A program made the translations under genes and the position numbers. DNA of 46,846 bases from Pseudomonadota bacterium (GTDB lineage: Bacteria; Pseudomonadota; Gammaproteobacteria; UBA5335): contig PKDC01000038.1 of the NCBI GenBank assembly GCA_002862435.1, positions 1-46,846 on the forward strand, read 5' to 3'. Numbering within the stretch: the first letter of the stretch is position 1; the number at the start of each line of letters is the position of its first letter. The notes beneath the pieces were generated by a model. It was not told where the DNA came from. It searched no databases and worked only from the letters and a program-made list of their open reading frames with translations. Below, one piece after another: positions 7,425 to 17,827 of the stretch.

Positions 7425-7698
7425 GCACCTGTAATCGCAGATTCTGGCCGGGACGGAACGTGACCACCCGGCGCGCTGAAATCGGAATTTCCTCGCCGGT
7501 CTTGGGGTTCCGGCCTGGGCGTTCGCCCTTGTCGCGCAACTCGAAATTACCGAAACCCGAAAGTTTGACCTGCTCACCCTGCTCCAGCGCCTGGCGGACG
7601 GTTTCGAAAAAGAGGTCCACCAGATCCTTTGCCTCACGCTTGTTAAGGCCGAGTTCGGTGAACAAACGCTCGGCCATCGCGGCCTTGGTCAATGCCAT
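7399..7698 (-). CDS. ihfA: integration host factor subunit alpha
   Basis: The 99-residue DNA-bending protein begins [20 protein letters not shown] and includes [21 protein letters not shown], the beta-arm region with the conserved proline that intercalates into DNA. IHF-alpha pairs with IHF-beta to bend DNA sharply at specific sites in replication, recombination and sigma54 promoters. Its position directly after pheT (six-base gap) is the standard gammaproteobacterial order and separates it from the hupB-type gene at 40392. Confidence 0.97.
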   Translation of the reverse strand: MALTKAAMAERLFTELGLNKREAKDLVDLFFETVRQALEQGEQVKLSGFGNFELRDKGERPGRNPKTGEEIPISARRVVTFRPGQNLRLQVHAYAGKRQ

Positions 7699-7704
7699 GA
7701 ATAA

Positions 7705-10086
7705 TTACTCCCTGATCCGGGCGGCCGCATGAATTCCGACATGGCGGACGATTGCGGCCACCGCCTCATCCACTTCCTGATCTTCGAGCGTGCGTTCATC
7801 ATCTTGGAAAATCAAGCCGAAAGCAACGCTTTTTGATCCTTCCTCTAAACCGGGCCCGCGATACACATCAAATGGCACGCAGTCCCTCAGCCGAGGGCCC
7901 GCCGCTTCGCGAATAAACCCTGTCAAATCACCCGCCGGAAGTGCGTCTGACACAACCAACGCCAAATCCCTGCGGATGGCTGGAAACCGGGAAAGCGACA
8001 CGAATCGCGGCAAATTCCCTTGAAGCGTCGATTCCAGATCCCAATCGAATACGATCACCCCCGTCGGCAAGTCGAGAGCTGCCGCCACGCCGGGGTGCAG
8101 TTCGCCCAACCAACCCACTGGGCGCCCGTCCACATGCAATTGCGCTGTTTTGCCCGGATGCAAAGCCGGGTGCGCTGCAGGCACGGAGGCCAGGGCGGGC
8201 AGACGGGCCAACATCACCAAGGCTTCCACATCACCCTTGACATCGAAAAAGTCAGCCGCGACGGGGGTCTCGCCGCGCCATTGTTCCGGCAAGCGGGGAC
8301 CATAAACCAAGCCGCTGAGCCGGTTATCCTGGACAATCTTTGCGTCCTCGCGCCGGAACACCTTACCCATCTCGAACAATCGAACCCGGTCGATTTGCCG
8401 CTTCAGATTGGCTTTGAGCACCTGCACCAGACCGGGCCACAGACTGGTGCGCATTTGCGAAAGATCGCGGGACAAGGGATTGGCCAGATCAATGGGCACC
8501 GCCCCGGCCAGAAACGCCTGCTGCACTTCAGGATCGACAAAGCTGTAGGTGATCGCCTCATAATAGCCACGCTCCACCAGCAAGTGGCGAAGTTTGCCGG
8601 GTGAAACTGCCATCTCAGGAATCGTGACCGGCCGCAGCGCCAGAGTGGGCGCATGGGCCTCCAGCGCCGCGTAGCCCCGCAAACGAACCAGTTCTTCAAT
8701 AAGATCCGCCTCAATCTTAATGTCAAATCGATAAGAAGGCGCGGTGATCTCCCAGCCCTGATCCGTCCGCTGCCAGCTCATGTTCAGCCGCGTCAGCAGG
8801 ACCTCGGCCTCTTCACGCGCGAAGGGGCCACCCAACAAGCGCTCCAGTCGTTGATGGCGCAAGGGAATGGGCGGGGGCGCGACAGAAGCCTCGCTGCACC
8901 CCACTACCGGACCCGCCGCGCCACCGGCAATCTCCAAAAGCAGTTGCGTCGCCCGCGCCAACGCCCGGTCCTGCAAATTTGGATCAACCCCCCGTTCGTA
9001 GCGATGCGATGCTTCGGTATGCAGGCCATGACGTCGAGCGCGGCCCGCGAGCGACTGCGGTGTGAAACAGGCGGATTCGAGAAAAATCCGATGCGTCTGC
9101 GCACCGACGGCGCTGCGGCTGCCCCCCATGATGCCCGCCAGGGCCAAGGGGCCCAGATCGTCCGCAATCACCAGCTCATCCGGCGCCGGCGTGATGTCTG
9201 CCCCAGTGAGCAGGGTCAGGGTTTCCGGGGGCTGGGCCCAGCGCACACCGATTCCGCCTTCGACCCGGTCCATGTCGAAGGCATGCAGGGGCTGGCCCAG
9301 TTCCAACAGCACATAATTGGTGACATCCACGATGGGACCGAGACTGCGCAGCCCCGATCGACGCAACCGCTCGCGCATCCAGATCGGCGTTGGCGCCTGT
9401 GGATCGAGATTTTCGATCATCCGTCCGCGATAGGCCGGGCAGGCCTTGGCATCGGCGATCGTCACGGCGACAACCGCTTCGCTTGTCACGGGCACGACCG
9501 CCGGATTCGGTTGGTGAAACGCCGCCCCAGTGAGCGCGGCAAGTTCCCGCGCCATTCCCTGAACACTCAGGCAATCGCCCCGATTGGGCGTCAGATCAAC
9601 CTCCAGAACGTGCGCATCCAGCGCCAGATAGGCCCGTAGATCCATACCCACCGGGGCATCTGCAGGCAATTCCAGCAATCCTTCGGACACCTCGGCCAAG
9701 CCCAGTTCCTGGGCTGAGCACAGCATGCCGAAGGATTCGACGCCGCGGAGGCGGGCCGCTTTGATCTGGAGCCCGCTGGGCAGTACGGCGCCAATCCGGG
9801 CGAAGGGGATCCGCAAGCCCTCGGCCGCATTGGCTGCTCCACAAACCACCTGCAAGGCTTCGGCTTCGGCTTCGGCGCCGCCGTCGACCTGGCATACCCG
9901 AAGGCGATCCGCCTGGGGATGCGCCGCAACGGACACGATGCGTGCGACCACCACCCCATGGAAGGGAGGCGCTGCCGGCTGAATGCCATCCACTTCCAGG
10001 CCGCCCATGGTCAGCACATGGGCCAACTCCTGGGGAGCGGGCACCGGCTGTACCCATTCTTTCAGCCAATCGTCTCCAAATCGCAT
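7705..10086 (-). CDS. pheT: phenylalanyl-tRNA synthetase beta subunit
   Basis: At 793 residues it has the usual length. Features in order: N-terminal MRFGDDWLKEWV, a tRNA-binding EMAP/OB domain (GVVVARIVSVAAHPQADRLR, residues about 43-145), the B3/B4 editing region (residues about 200-370, LGQPLHAFDMD), the B5 domain, a catalytic-like domain with IDLANPLSRDLSQMR, and a C-terminal anticodon-binding FDX-ACB domain (SRFPAIRRDLALVV). With PheS it forms the heterotetramer that charges tRNA-Phe and edits mischarged tyrosine. It follows pheS after 33 bases. Confidence 0.98.
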   Translation of the reverse strand: MRFGDDWLKEWVQPVPAPQELAHVLTMGGLEVDGIQPAAPPFHGVVVARIVSVAAHPQADRLRVCQVDGGAEAEAEALQVVCGAANAAEGLRIPFARIGAVLPSGLQIKAARLRGVESFGMLCSAQELGLAEVSEGLLELPADAPVGMDLRAYLALDAHVLEVDLTPNRGDCLSVQGMARELAALTGAAFHQPNPAVVPVTSEAVVAVTIADAKACPAYRGRMIENLDPQAPTPIWMRERLRRSGLRSLGPIVDVTNYVLLELGQPLHAFDMDRVEGGIGVRWAQPPETLTLLTGADITPAPDELVIADDLGPLALAGIMGGSRSAVGAQTHRIFLESACFTPQSLAGRARRHGLHTEASHRYERGVDPNLQDRALARATQLLLEIAGGAAGPVVGCSEASVAPPPIPLRHQRLERLLGGPFAREEAEVLLTRLNMSWQRTDQGWEITAPSYRFDIKIEADLIEELVRLRGYAALEAHAPTLALRPVTIPEMAVSPGKLRHLLVERGYYEAITYSFVDPEVQQAFLAGAVPIDLANPLSRDLSQMRTSLWPGLVQVLKANLKRQIDRVRLFEMGKVFRREDAKIVQDNRLSGLVYGPRLPEQWRGETPVAADFFDVKGDVEALVMLARLPALASVPAAHPALHPGKTAQLHVDGRPVGWLGELHPGVAAALDLPTGVIVFDWDLESTLQGNLPRFVSLSRFPAIRRDLALVVSDALPAGDLTGFIREAAGPRLRDCVPFDVYRGPGLEEGSKSVAFGLIFQDDERTLEDQEVDEAVAAIVRHVGIHAAARIRE

Positions 10087-10119
10087 CGTTCACCCATTCG
10101 TGCCGAAATCTGACCGGGA

Positions 10120-11160
<1,041 letters not shown>

Positions 11161-11173
11161 TCAGGAACGACAA

Positions 11174-11201
11174 GGGGGAAAGCGCCAGGCTGCTTTCCCC
11201 C
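11174..11201 (-). terminator. hairpin between rplT and pheS (possible attenuator)
   Basis: Minus-strand GGGGGAAAGC and GCTTTCCCCC form a perfect 10-bp stem with an 8-base loop, followed by TTGTCGTT, a weak T tract. It could reduce read-through from infC-rpmI-rplT into pheST, or stabilise the upstream mRNA. I saw no Phe-rich leader peptide such as pheM in the 97-base gap. Confidence 0.55.
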
Positions 11202-11238
11202 TCGCCCTTGGACAGGCAGGTCTGCGGACCCACCGGGG

Positions 11239-11598
11239 TCAGGACACCAGATTGGCCTTGGCCTGCTCGGCCAATTTGGCAAACCCTGGCTTGTCATGGA
11301 CCGCCAGATCGGCCAGCACCTTGCGGTCGACCTCAATTCCGGCAGTATGCAGACCATGAATCAGACGGCTATAGGAGAGTCCGCATTCCCGTGCGGCGGC
11401 ATTGATCCGCACGATCCACAGGCCGCGGAAATCCCGCTTGCGCACCCGCCGGTCGCGGTAGGCATATTGGCCAGCCTTGATGACGGCCTGCTTGGCAACA
11501 CGATAGATCCGGCTGCGGGCGCCGTAGTAACCCTTGGCCTTGTTCAGTACCTTGCGGTGGCGGGCGCTGGCCGTGACACCCCGTTTTACTCTGGGCAT
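11239..11598 (-). CDS. rplT: 50S ribosomal protein L20
   Basis: The 119-residue protein begins [26 protein letters not shown] region typical of L20, with a very basic N-terminal extension (residues 1-60) that threads into 23S rRNA and a globular C-terminal domain ([20 protein letters not shown]). L20 is essential for early 50S assembly and in E. coli represses rpmI-rplT translation by binding the leader mRNA. It lies 18 bases after rpmI. Confidence 0.98.
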   Translation of the reverse strand: MPRVKRGVTASARHRKVLNKAKGYYGARSRIYRVAKQAVIKAGQYAYRDRRVRKRDFRGLWIVRINAAARECGLSYSRLIHGLHTAGIEVDRKVLADLAVHDKPGFAKLAEQAKANLVS

Positions 11599-11616
11599 TT
11601 CAACATCCTCTCCAAA

Positions 11617-11814
11617 TCAACTGTAAGGCAACAAACGATTCAACGCACCGACGTCCGACGCTGCCACCTGGACATGCGAACGCAAGTCGCGCTTACGCTT
11701 GCGAGACTTCTTGGTGAGGATATGGTTCTTGTAGGCTTGGCCTCGTTTGAAGCCGCCCCCACCGGTGCGGGCAAATCGCTTGGCCGCGCCGCGGTTGGTC
11801 TTGAGCTTGGGCAT
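11617..11814 (-). CDS. rpmI: 50S ribosomal protein L35
   Basis: The 65-residue, highly basic protein starts [14 protein letters not shown], the L35 signature, and includes [15 protein letters not shown]. It is a structural protein of the large subunit. The gene follows infC after 42 bases and precedes rplT, the conserved IF3 operon order. Confidence 0.98.
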   Translation of the reverse strand: MPKLKTNRGAAKRFARTGGGGFKRGQAYKNHILTKKSRKRKRDLRSHVQVAASDVGALNRLLPYS

Positions 11815-11856
11815 AATGCACTCCGCGATTGGTCATGCGCCATGGCGCAGTCTGCG

Positions 11857-12375
11857 TTATTTCTTTTTCGGGGCCAGCATCATCACCATGAGACGGCCTT
11901 CCAACCGTGGATCCTGCTCGACAATGGCGTGTTCTGCCAAGTCGGCGCGGAGCCGGTCGAGCAATTCCCGACCCAATTCCTGGTGCTGCATTTCACGACC
12001 CCGAAAACGCAGGGTTATTTTGGCTTTATCGCCATCGTTCAGGAACCGGATCAGGTTGCGTAGCTTGACCTGGTAGTCCCCGTCGTCCGTTCCCGGACGA
12101 AACTTGATCTCCTTGATCTGAGTCAGCTTCTGCTTGCGCTTGGCTGCCTGCTGGGATTTGTTCTTTTCGAATGAGAACTTACCGTAATCCATGATCCGGC
12201 ATACGGGGGGCTCCGCGTTCGGCGAAACCTCCACCAGATCCAGACCACTGTCCTGCGCAAGCTGGATCGCTTCACGCCGAAACAAGATCCCGATCTGTTC
12301 TCCGGCCGCGTCAATGACACGAACCCGCGGCGCTGCAATTTCATCATTGCGCCGAGCTAATTTTTCCGCAGCTAT
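11857..12375 (-). CDS. infC: translation initiation factor IF-3, AUA start codon
   Basis: The IF3 core ([24 protein letters not shown], then [12 protein letters not shown] and the C-terminal MMLAPKKK) is unmistakable. Homology continues upstream of the first ATG/GTG/TTG-type codon through [24 protein letters not shown]. The only sensible start in that frame is an ATA at 12375-12373, with AGGAGG eight bases upstream, giving 172 residues. Non-canonical starts (AUU, AUC, AUA) are a known feature of infC: IF3 rejects such codons, so it limits its own translation. The start lies three bases after the thrS stop. Confidence 0.95.
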   Translation of the reverse strand: MAAEKLARRNDEIAAPRVRVIDAAGEQIGILFRREAIQLAQDSGLDLVEVSPNAEPPVCRIMDYGKFSFEKNKSQQAAKRKQKLTQIKEIKFRPGTDDGDYQVKLRNLIRFLNDGDKAKITLRFRGREMQHQELGRELLDRLRADLAEHAIVEQDPRLEGRLMVMMLAPKKK

Positions 12376-12378
12376 ACC

Positions 12379-14301
12379 TCAGTCCTCCTCATGCGACGCC
12401 ACAGACCCAGGGCCGGCGGGAACGTGTCCAGTAAACGCGGACAGCGTCATCACCCCCAAGTCTTCCCCGGCACGGGTCCGTACGGCGACGGTGTTTGATT
12501 CCATTTCCCGATCTCCGACCACCAACAGATACGGGACCTTCTGTAAGGTGTGCTCGCGGATTTTAAAGCCGATCTTCTCATTCCTCAAGTCGGCCGTGAC
12601 GCGAACGCCCTGATTTGACAGGATTTGCACGACTTCGGCGGCATAGGCCTCGGTCCGGTCGGTGATATTCATGACCACCGCCTGCACCGGCGCCAGCCAG
12701 ACAGGCAGCGCCCCGGCATGATGCTCAATCAAAATACCAATGAAGCGCTCCAGCGATCCCAGGATTGCGCGATGCAGCATGACCGGGGTTCGGCGCGCAT
12801 TGTCCTCGGCGACATATTCCGCGCCCAGCCGTTCAGGCATGGAAAAATCAAGCTGTATCGTCCCGAGCTGCCAGACTCGCCCCAGACAGTCCTTGAGCGC
12901 AAACTCGATCTTGGGACCGTAGAAGGCACCCTCGCCCGGCTGCAGCCGGTGGTTCAAGCCCTTGGCCAACAAGGCATTTTCCAGGGCCAGCTCGGCTCGA
13001 TCCCACTGCGCATCGCTTCCCACGCGCGACTCGGGGCGAGTGGACAGCGCGATGGTGATGTCTTCGAAGCCAAACGCGCCATAGACTTGGAACACCAGGC
13101 CGATAAAGGCCGCAACCTCATCCTGGATCTGATCCTCGGTGCAGAAGATATGGGCGTCGTCCTGCACGAAGTGGCGCACTCGCATCAAGCCATGCAGGGC
13201 ACCGGACGGTTCATTGCGATGGCAAGAGCCGAATTCCGCCATGCGCAAGGGTAATTCGCGGTAGCTGCGCAACCCGTGATTGAAGATCTGCACATGGCAG
13301 GGGCAATTCATGGGCTTGATGGCGTATTCACGATCCTCCGAGGCCGTCGTGAACATGGCGTCCTGGAATTTTTCCCAATGGCCGGAGCGCTCCCACAGGC
13401 TGCGGTCGACGATCTGAGGGGTGTTCACTTCCTGGTAACCATTGCGGCGCAACAGATCGCGAATATGGTCTTGGACCAGGGTATAGATGCGCCAGCCCTT
13501 GTCGTGCCAGAACACCATACCCGGCGCTTCTTCCTGGATATGGAACAGGTCCAGCGCCTTGGCGATGCGGCGGTGATCGCGCTTTTCAGCCTCTTCCAGA
13601 CGCTGGAGATAAGCGTCCAGCGATTTTTTGTCCGGCCAGCAGGTGCCGTAGATGCGCTGTAACTGCCGGTTACGCGCATCGCCACGCCAGTAGGCGCCGG
13701 CCAGCTTGGTCAGCCTGAAGGCGCGCAGGAAACGGATATTGGGCACATGAGGCCCGCGGCACATGTCGATGTACTCCTCATGGATGTACAGCGCGACGCG
13801 CTCACCGGCAGGGATCCCTTCAAGAATCTCGACTTTGTAGGATTCACCTCGCTCCGCAAACACCCGCATCGCCTCCTCACGGGGCACCGGGCGGCGGATC
13901 ACCGCGTAGTCATGCGCGGCCAGCTCATGCATACGCTGTTCGATGCGCGCCAGATCGTCGGGGGTGAAGGGGCGGGGATAGTCGATGTCGTAGTAGAACC
14001 CATCCTCCACCACCGGGCCGATGGCCATCTTCGCCTCAGGATAGAGTTGTTTGACAGCCTGGCCCAGCAGATGGGCGCAGGAGTGGCGCACCACATCGAC
14101 CCCGGCCGGGTCTTTCTCAGTGATGAGTTCGACCCGGGCATCGGCATCAACGGTCAAGCAGAGGTCGACTTCGCGGCCATCGATCCGACCGGCCACTGCC
14201 GCCTTTGCGAGACCGGGACCGATATCCGCTGCAATCTGCGCAAGGGTGACCGGCGCGTCATAGTGACGCTGGCTACCATCGGGAAGAGTGATCGTGGGCA
14301 T
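12379..14301 (-). CDS. thrS: threonyl-tRNA synthetase
   Basis: The preferred start is the ATG at 14301 ([14 protein letters not shown]), giving 640 residues, the normal length; the frame is open 22 codons further without homology. Domains: N-terminal TGS (residues 1-60), the editing domain with [11 protein letters not shown] (His pair near 74-78), a class II core with motif 2 ([20 protein letters not shown]) and the zinc ligands around MNCPCH, and a C-terminal anticodon domain ([20 protein letters not shown]). It charges tRNA-Thr. It leads the infC operon, as in E. coli. Confidence 0.98.
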   Translation of the reverse strand: MPTITLPDGSQRHYDAPVTLAQIAADIGPGLAKAAVAGRIDGREVDLCLTVDADARVELITEKDPAGVDVVRHSCAHLLGQAVKQLYPEAKMAIGPVVEDGFYYDIDYPRPFTPDDLARIEQRMHELAAHDYAVIRRPVPREEAMRVFAERGESYKVEILEGIPAGERVALYIHEEYIDMCRGPHVPNIRFLRAFRLTKLAGAYWRGDARNRQLQRIYGTCWPDKKSLDAYLQRLEEAEKRDHRRIAKALDLFHIQEEAPGMVFWHDKGWRIYTLVQDHIRDLLRRNGYQEVNTPQIVDRSLWERSGHWEKFQDAMFTTASEDREYAIKPMNCPCHVQIFNHGLRSYRELPLRMAEFGSCHRNEPSGALHGLMRVRHFVQDDAHIFCTEDQIQDEVAAFIGLVFQVYGAFGFEDITIALSTRPESRVGSDAQWDRAELALENALLAKGLNHRLQPGEGAFYGPKIEFALKDCLGRVWQLGTIQLDFSMPERLGAEYVAEDNARRTPVMLHRAILGSLERFIGILIEHHAGALPVWLAPVQAVVMNITDRTEAYAAEVVQILSNQGVRVTADLRNEKIGFKIREHTLQKVPYLLVVGDREMESNTVAVRTRAGEDLGVMTLSAFTGHVPAGPGSVASHEED

Positions 14302-14392
14302 GGGCCGCCTTGGTCTCAGTGGTGGCCGGTACGAAGGGCCACATGCGCGGTTGATTGAAGAAAACATCGCCGTAACGATGCGGGTCCGAAAA

Positions 14393-14469
14393 TGGTAGGC
14401 GCGATTGGACTCGAACCAACGACCCCCACCATGTCAAGGTGGTGCTCTAACCAGCTGAGCTACGCGCCT
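14393..14469 (-). tRNA. tRNA-Val (anticodon GAC)
   Basis: A 77-base cloverleaf with encoded CCA. Acceptor AGGCGCG/CGCGCCT, discriminator A, anticodon stem CCACC/GGTGG with loop TTGACAT giving GAC, T arm GGTTCGAGTCC. It lies 91 bases upstream of thrS on the same strand and has a good promoter at 14486-14514. Confidence 0.96.
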
Positions 14470-14485
14470 GTATCGAAGGGGAGGC

Positions 14486-14514
14486 ATTCTATCGGCAATC
14501 TCCACCGCCGACAA
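14486..14514 (-). promoter_or_regulatory. promoter of tRNA-Val
   Basis: Minus-strand TTGTCG (14509-14514), a 17-base spacer and TAGAAT (14486-14491, five of six) lie 16 bases upstream of the tRNA 5' end. The rest of the 14470-14721 interval shows no gene. Confidence 0.7.
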
Positions 14515-14721
14515 GCCTTTGGCGCACAACAATCGCTTCCACGCGTCCAATGCCGAATCGCAGGTGTTGGCCGCAACTGGAAAATCCCGAATTTTCTGCT
14601 AACGCTTATAAGGTTGATGAGTCGTTCTGGCACCGGCATGGGAAGAAGCGTCCCTGGCGATGATTCGGACAGACGGCCATCTTTGGCCTTTAAAAAAATT
14701 GATGTGAAGGAGACCCAATCC

Positions 14722-16191
14722 ATGAGCACCCCGCAACCCACCTCGATTCGCCCGCCGCGTCTGGCCGAGGTCGAGACGCGCATCAATCCGTATCTGCCGA
14801 TTCTGGAGAAGCAACGACGCGCCCTGCGCGAACAGGGTTTTCCAGATGTCGGCCGGCGCGTGGCTGCGCTGGAAGCTTTGGCACGCGCCATCGGCGCCTA
14901 TGCCGATGAATTGGTCCAGGCCGTGCAGGCCGATTTCGGCCATCGCTCGCCCCATGAAACCTTGGCCAGCGAAGTGCTGGGCGCTCTGGCGGAAATCCGC
15001 CTGACCAAAGGCAAGATCAAGGGATGGGCCAAGCCCAAGCGCCCCCCGCTCTTCTCGGGGCTACCGGGCGGACGCATCTATTACCAGCCCAAGGGTGTGG
15101 TCGGCATCATGGGGGCCTGGAACTATCCCGTGATGCTGGTGCTTTCCCCGCTGATCGGGGCGATCAGTGCCGGCAACCACGTCATGATCAAGCCGCCGGA
15201 CATGACGCCGCGTACCGCGGAGGTGCTGCAGCGCATGCTGGGTCAAATCTTCGATGAGTCCTATGTCGCCGTGATCACGGGCGATGTCCAGGCTGCCATT
15301 GATTTTTCCGCCCTGCCATTCGACCACCTGATGTACACCGGCAACACCGAAATTGGCCGGCGCGTGATGATGGCTGCGGCGCGCAACCTGACACCGGTCA
15401 CCCTGGAGCTGGGGGGCAAATCCCCCAGTGTGATCACCGACGATTACCCCCTGGACAAGGCTGCCGCCCGCATCTTGCTGGGCAAGGGCGTCAATGCGGG
15501 ACAGACCTGCATCGCGCCCGACTATGTGCTGATTTCCCGGCACCGCCAGCAGGCTTTTGTTGAGGCATGGACCAAGGCCGTCAGCCAGCGTTACCCCACA
15601 CTCGCCGACAATCCCGATGTCACCTGGATCGTCAATGAACGCCATTTCAACCGGATCCAGGCCCTTATTGAGGATGCCCGCGCCAAGGGCGCCCAGGTAC
15701 TGCAAATCAATCCGGCGCAGGAAACCATTCCCGCCGGCAAGCGCATCATTCCCATGACCGTCATCACGGAAGTCAGTGATGACATGCGGGTCATGCAGGA
15801 GGAGATTTTTGGCCCCATCCTGCCCATCCGGGCAGTGGATTCGATGCCGGAAGCCCTGGCCTATGTGAAGGATCGGCCGCGCCCGCTGGCCCTATATTAC
15901 TTCGATGAAGATCGCGCCCGCGCGGAACAGGTGATGGCGGAAACCATCTCCGGCGGCGCCTGCGTCAACGACACCGTGGTTCACCTGGCCAATTTCAACA
16001 TGCCTTTCGGCGGCAGTGGAGACAGTGGTGCGGGGGCCTACCATGGCTTCTGGGGATTTTCCGAGTTTTCGCACAAGAAGTCAGTGCAGTTCCAGAGTCG
16101 CTGGTTCTCGCCGGGTGAATGGGTCACCAAGCCCTATCCCGCCAAGGCCTACGACTACATGAAACGGGCGGTGGCATTCCTCAGCCGGTAA
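14722..16191 (+). CDS. aldehyde dehydrogenase, coniferyl aldehyde dehydrogenase-like
   Basis: The 489-residue NAD(P)-dependent enzyme oxidises an aldehyde to the acid. The catalytic cysteine is Cys263 (NAGQTCIAPDYVL) and the general base Glu229 (VTLELGGKSP); the cofactor-binding segment includes VVGIMGAWNYPVML and YTGNTEIGRR. C-terminal NMPFGGSGDSGAGAYHG is typical of class 3-like and coniferyl aldehyde dehydrogenases. The ATG at 14722 has AAGGAG nine bases upstream; the frame extends upstream through the tRNA but has no support there. It converges on an AlkB-like gene, so it could oxidise aldehydes from that pathway (inference). A strong terminator follows. Confidence 0.92.
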   Translation: MSTPQPTSIRPPRLAEVETRINPYLPILEKQRRALREQGFPDVGRRVAALEALARAIGAYADELVQAVQADFGHRSPHETLASEVLGALAEIRLTKGKIKGWAKPKRPPLFSGLPGGRIYYQPKGVVGIMGAWNYPVMLVLSPLIGAISAGNHVMIKPPDMTPRTAEVLQRMLGQIFDESYVAVITGDVQAAIDFSALPFDHLMYTGNTEIGRRVMMAAARNLTPVTLELGGKSPSVITDDYPLDKAAARILLGKGVNAGQTCIAPDYVLISRHRQQAFVEAWTKAVSQRYPTLADNPDVTWIVNERHFNRIQALIEDARAKGAQVLQINPAQETIPAGKRIIPMTVITEVSDDMRVMQEEIFGPILPIRAVDSMPEALAYVKDRPRPLALYYFDEDRARAEQVMAETISGGACVNDTVVHLANFNMPFGGSGDSGAGAYHGFWGFSEFSHKKSVQFQSRWFSPGEWVTKPYPAKAYDYMKRAVAFLSR

Positions 16192-16235
16192 CCAACGCGG
16201 ATCACGATCCATTTTCTCGGTGCACTCACGAGGAT

Positions 16236-16271
16236 CGGCACACCCGCATGGCTCGGGTGTGCCGTTTTTTT
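16236..16271 (+). terminator. intrinsic terminator after the aldehyde dehydrogenase gene
   Basis: CGGCACACCC and GGGTGTGCCG form a perfect 10-bp stem with a 9-base loop, followed by seven T. There is no T run on the opposite strand, so it works for the plus-strand gene only. Confidence 0.95.
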
Positions 16272-16304
16272 CGCTCACCGCCGGCGCTGCTAGCCAGCTT
16301 CAAC

Positions 16305-17564
16305 TCAGGCCGGCAGCAGGCTGCAATCGGGTGGCGGCTGGCTTCCGCGCAGCAGTTCTTCCCGGCTGTAGCCGTAGGTTTCGTTTTCCAGGTACGACAC
16401 GCCGCTCTTGACGTTCTGCTCGGCGGCCAAACGGCGCTCCGCTTCGGTGGCCATGTTGCGATCCCATTCCAACAGCAATGGACTGATTTTCTTGTACCAA
16501 AGCGGCGGGATCAGGGCGTAGAAAAAGGTCGTGGTATAGCCCGCGGGCGCCTGGGGCGCTTCGTGAACCAGCGGCTTCAGGTTCCAGAACTCCACGCTGG
16601 CATCGGCGTGATGATGCGCATGGCGGTTAATGGCACACAGGAACCAGTTGGACATGCGGTTATTGCAGTTCCACGCATGACGCAGCTGCATGGGCTCGCT
16701 GGGCACCCGCACCAGACCATGGTGTTCCATGTAGTTGGCAAGTTCCAGGGCATTGCGGGAAATAAACCCAATGGCCAGATAGCCCAGCACGCCCACGAAA
16801 CCGGCCGCCGCGAAGAAAAACAGCGCCACTGCCGCCTCCATCAGCCAGCCGCGAATCGCCCGGTTCTTGAGGCTCACATGGTTTTGTCCCATGCGGTTCA
16901 AGCGTTCCTTTTCCAGATCCCAGGTCATCTTGTACTGGCCCAGGGTGGAACGCACCACGAAGTGGTAGTAATTCTCGCCGCGGATGCTGGTGGCCGGATC
17001 GGCGGGCGTGCACACCAAGTTGTGATGCCCATAGGGGTGGCGGATCGAGAACAGCGTGAACATCCCGAAAGCTTCGCCCAGCCGGCCCATGAACACGGCC
17101 ACCGGGTTTTCGGTACGATGGGTCAGCTCATGACCGACGATGATCGAGGCATTGGTCGCCGCAACCCCGGCAAGACCCAGCGCCGCCAGCAGCACCACCG
17201 CGGTGTTATCGGCATTGGCGGCCATCAGATCGTAACCCGTCAGGGAATGCACAAAGCCGCCGAAACCGAAGGGGTCGTTGCCCGTGACGTAAAAGCCCAG
17301 CAGCCAGGCAAACATCATCACCGTCAGGATACACACCACCTGCGAAGCATACTGGAGGGGATAAAAGATCCAAGCCTGCTCGTAGGTATAGACGCCCTCA
17401 TCCTTGCCGAAAAACAGATCCCCCAGCAGAATGAATGCTCCCATGAGCACGCCGAACGCCGTGATCACATTCCCGCCAATGAAAAACAGGCCGATGGCAA
17501 CGAGGGACATGGCGGGAAACAGGAAAAATCGGCCGTATTTCCAGACCGCCTTGATTGTGCTCAT
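16305..17564 (-). CDS. AlkB-like membrane di-iron monooxygenase
   Basis: The 419-residue membrane protein has about six hydrophobic segments and the histidine boxes of the AlkB/fatty-acid-desaturase superfamily: HELTHR (145-150), HPYGHH (176-181), NYMEHHGL (277-284) and RHAHHHAD (314-321). Classical AlkB has EHxxGHH in box 2 and NYxEHYG; here box 2 is preceded by Arg and the Tyr is His, so it is a divergent member. Such enzymes hydroxylate alkanes or related groups using electrons from rubredoxin; no rubredoxin gene is nearby. The ATG at 17564 has AGGAGG ten bases upstream; one three codons earlier is too close. Substrate unknown. Confidence 0.88.
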   Translation of the reverse strand: MSTIKAVWKYGRFFLFPAMSLVAIGLFFIGGNVITAFGVLMGAFILLGDLFFGKDEGVYTYEQAWIFYPLQYASQVVCILTVMMFAWLLGFYVTGNDPFGFGGFVHSLTGYDLMAANADNTAVVLLAALGLAGVAATNASIIVGHELTHRTENPVAVFMGRLGEAFGMFTLFSIRHPYGHHNLVCTPADPATSIRGENYYHFVVRSTLGQYKMTWDLEKERLNRMGQNHVSLKNRAIRGWLMEAAVALFFFAAAGFVGVLGYLAIGFISRNALELANYMEHHGLVRVPSEPMQLRHAWNCNNRMSNWFLCAINRHAHHHADASVEFWNLKPLVHEAPQAPAGYTTTFFYALIPPLWYKKISPLLLEWDRNMATEAERRLAAEQNVKSGVSYLENETYGYSREELLRGSQPPPDCSLLPA

Positions 17565-17640
17565 AAAACTCATTCCTCCTCAGGAACAGCCGGCATGGAT
17601 CCGATCAGAGGGACATCCCGCCGCCCGCATCCCGTTGCGC

Positions 17641-17655
17641 GTATTTCTCAAATAC
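17641..17655. promoter_or_regulatory. 15-bp palindrome upstream of the AlkB-like gene
   Basis: GTATTT and AAATAC form a perfect 6-bp inverted repeat around CTC, 77 bases before the AlkB-like start. It may be an operator; no binding protein can be named. Confidence 0.4.
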
Positions 17656-17742
17656 TGAGACTTTGCTATTTAACAAGGGTTCAATATCTTGGTTTCATGT
17701 CAGTCAATAGCCAGACCGACTGTTCAAGTGTAAGTCATAACG

Positions 17743-17769
17743 GACATCATTGACATGCGTCATGATGTC
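17743..17769. promoter_or_regulatory. 27-bp imperfect palindrome between divergent genes
   Basis: GACATCAT and ATGATGTC (8 bp) flank TGAC/GTC around ATGC, with one bulged T. It lies between the AlkB-like gene and the divergent small hydrolase, 58 bases before the latter, and could be a shared operator. A CATGTCA element at 17696-17702 repeats part of it in inverted orientation. Confidence 0.45.
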
Positions 17770-17827
17770 GCACCCCCTTTCTTGCCGGCTTATGCTAAGC
17801 AGGTGAATCAGACAGAAGGCGGCAGCA

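Noticed and set aside
12286-12375. IF3 starting at the TTG at 12285
   Set aside because: It would drop 30 conserved residues (RRNDEIAAP region) and has no ribosome site; AUA is better supported.
14392-14721. Longer aldehyde dehydrogenase start at 14392
   Set aside because: That stretch covers tRNA-Val and its promoter on the other strand; homology and AAGGAG support the ATG at 14722.
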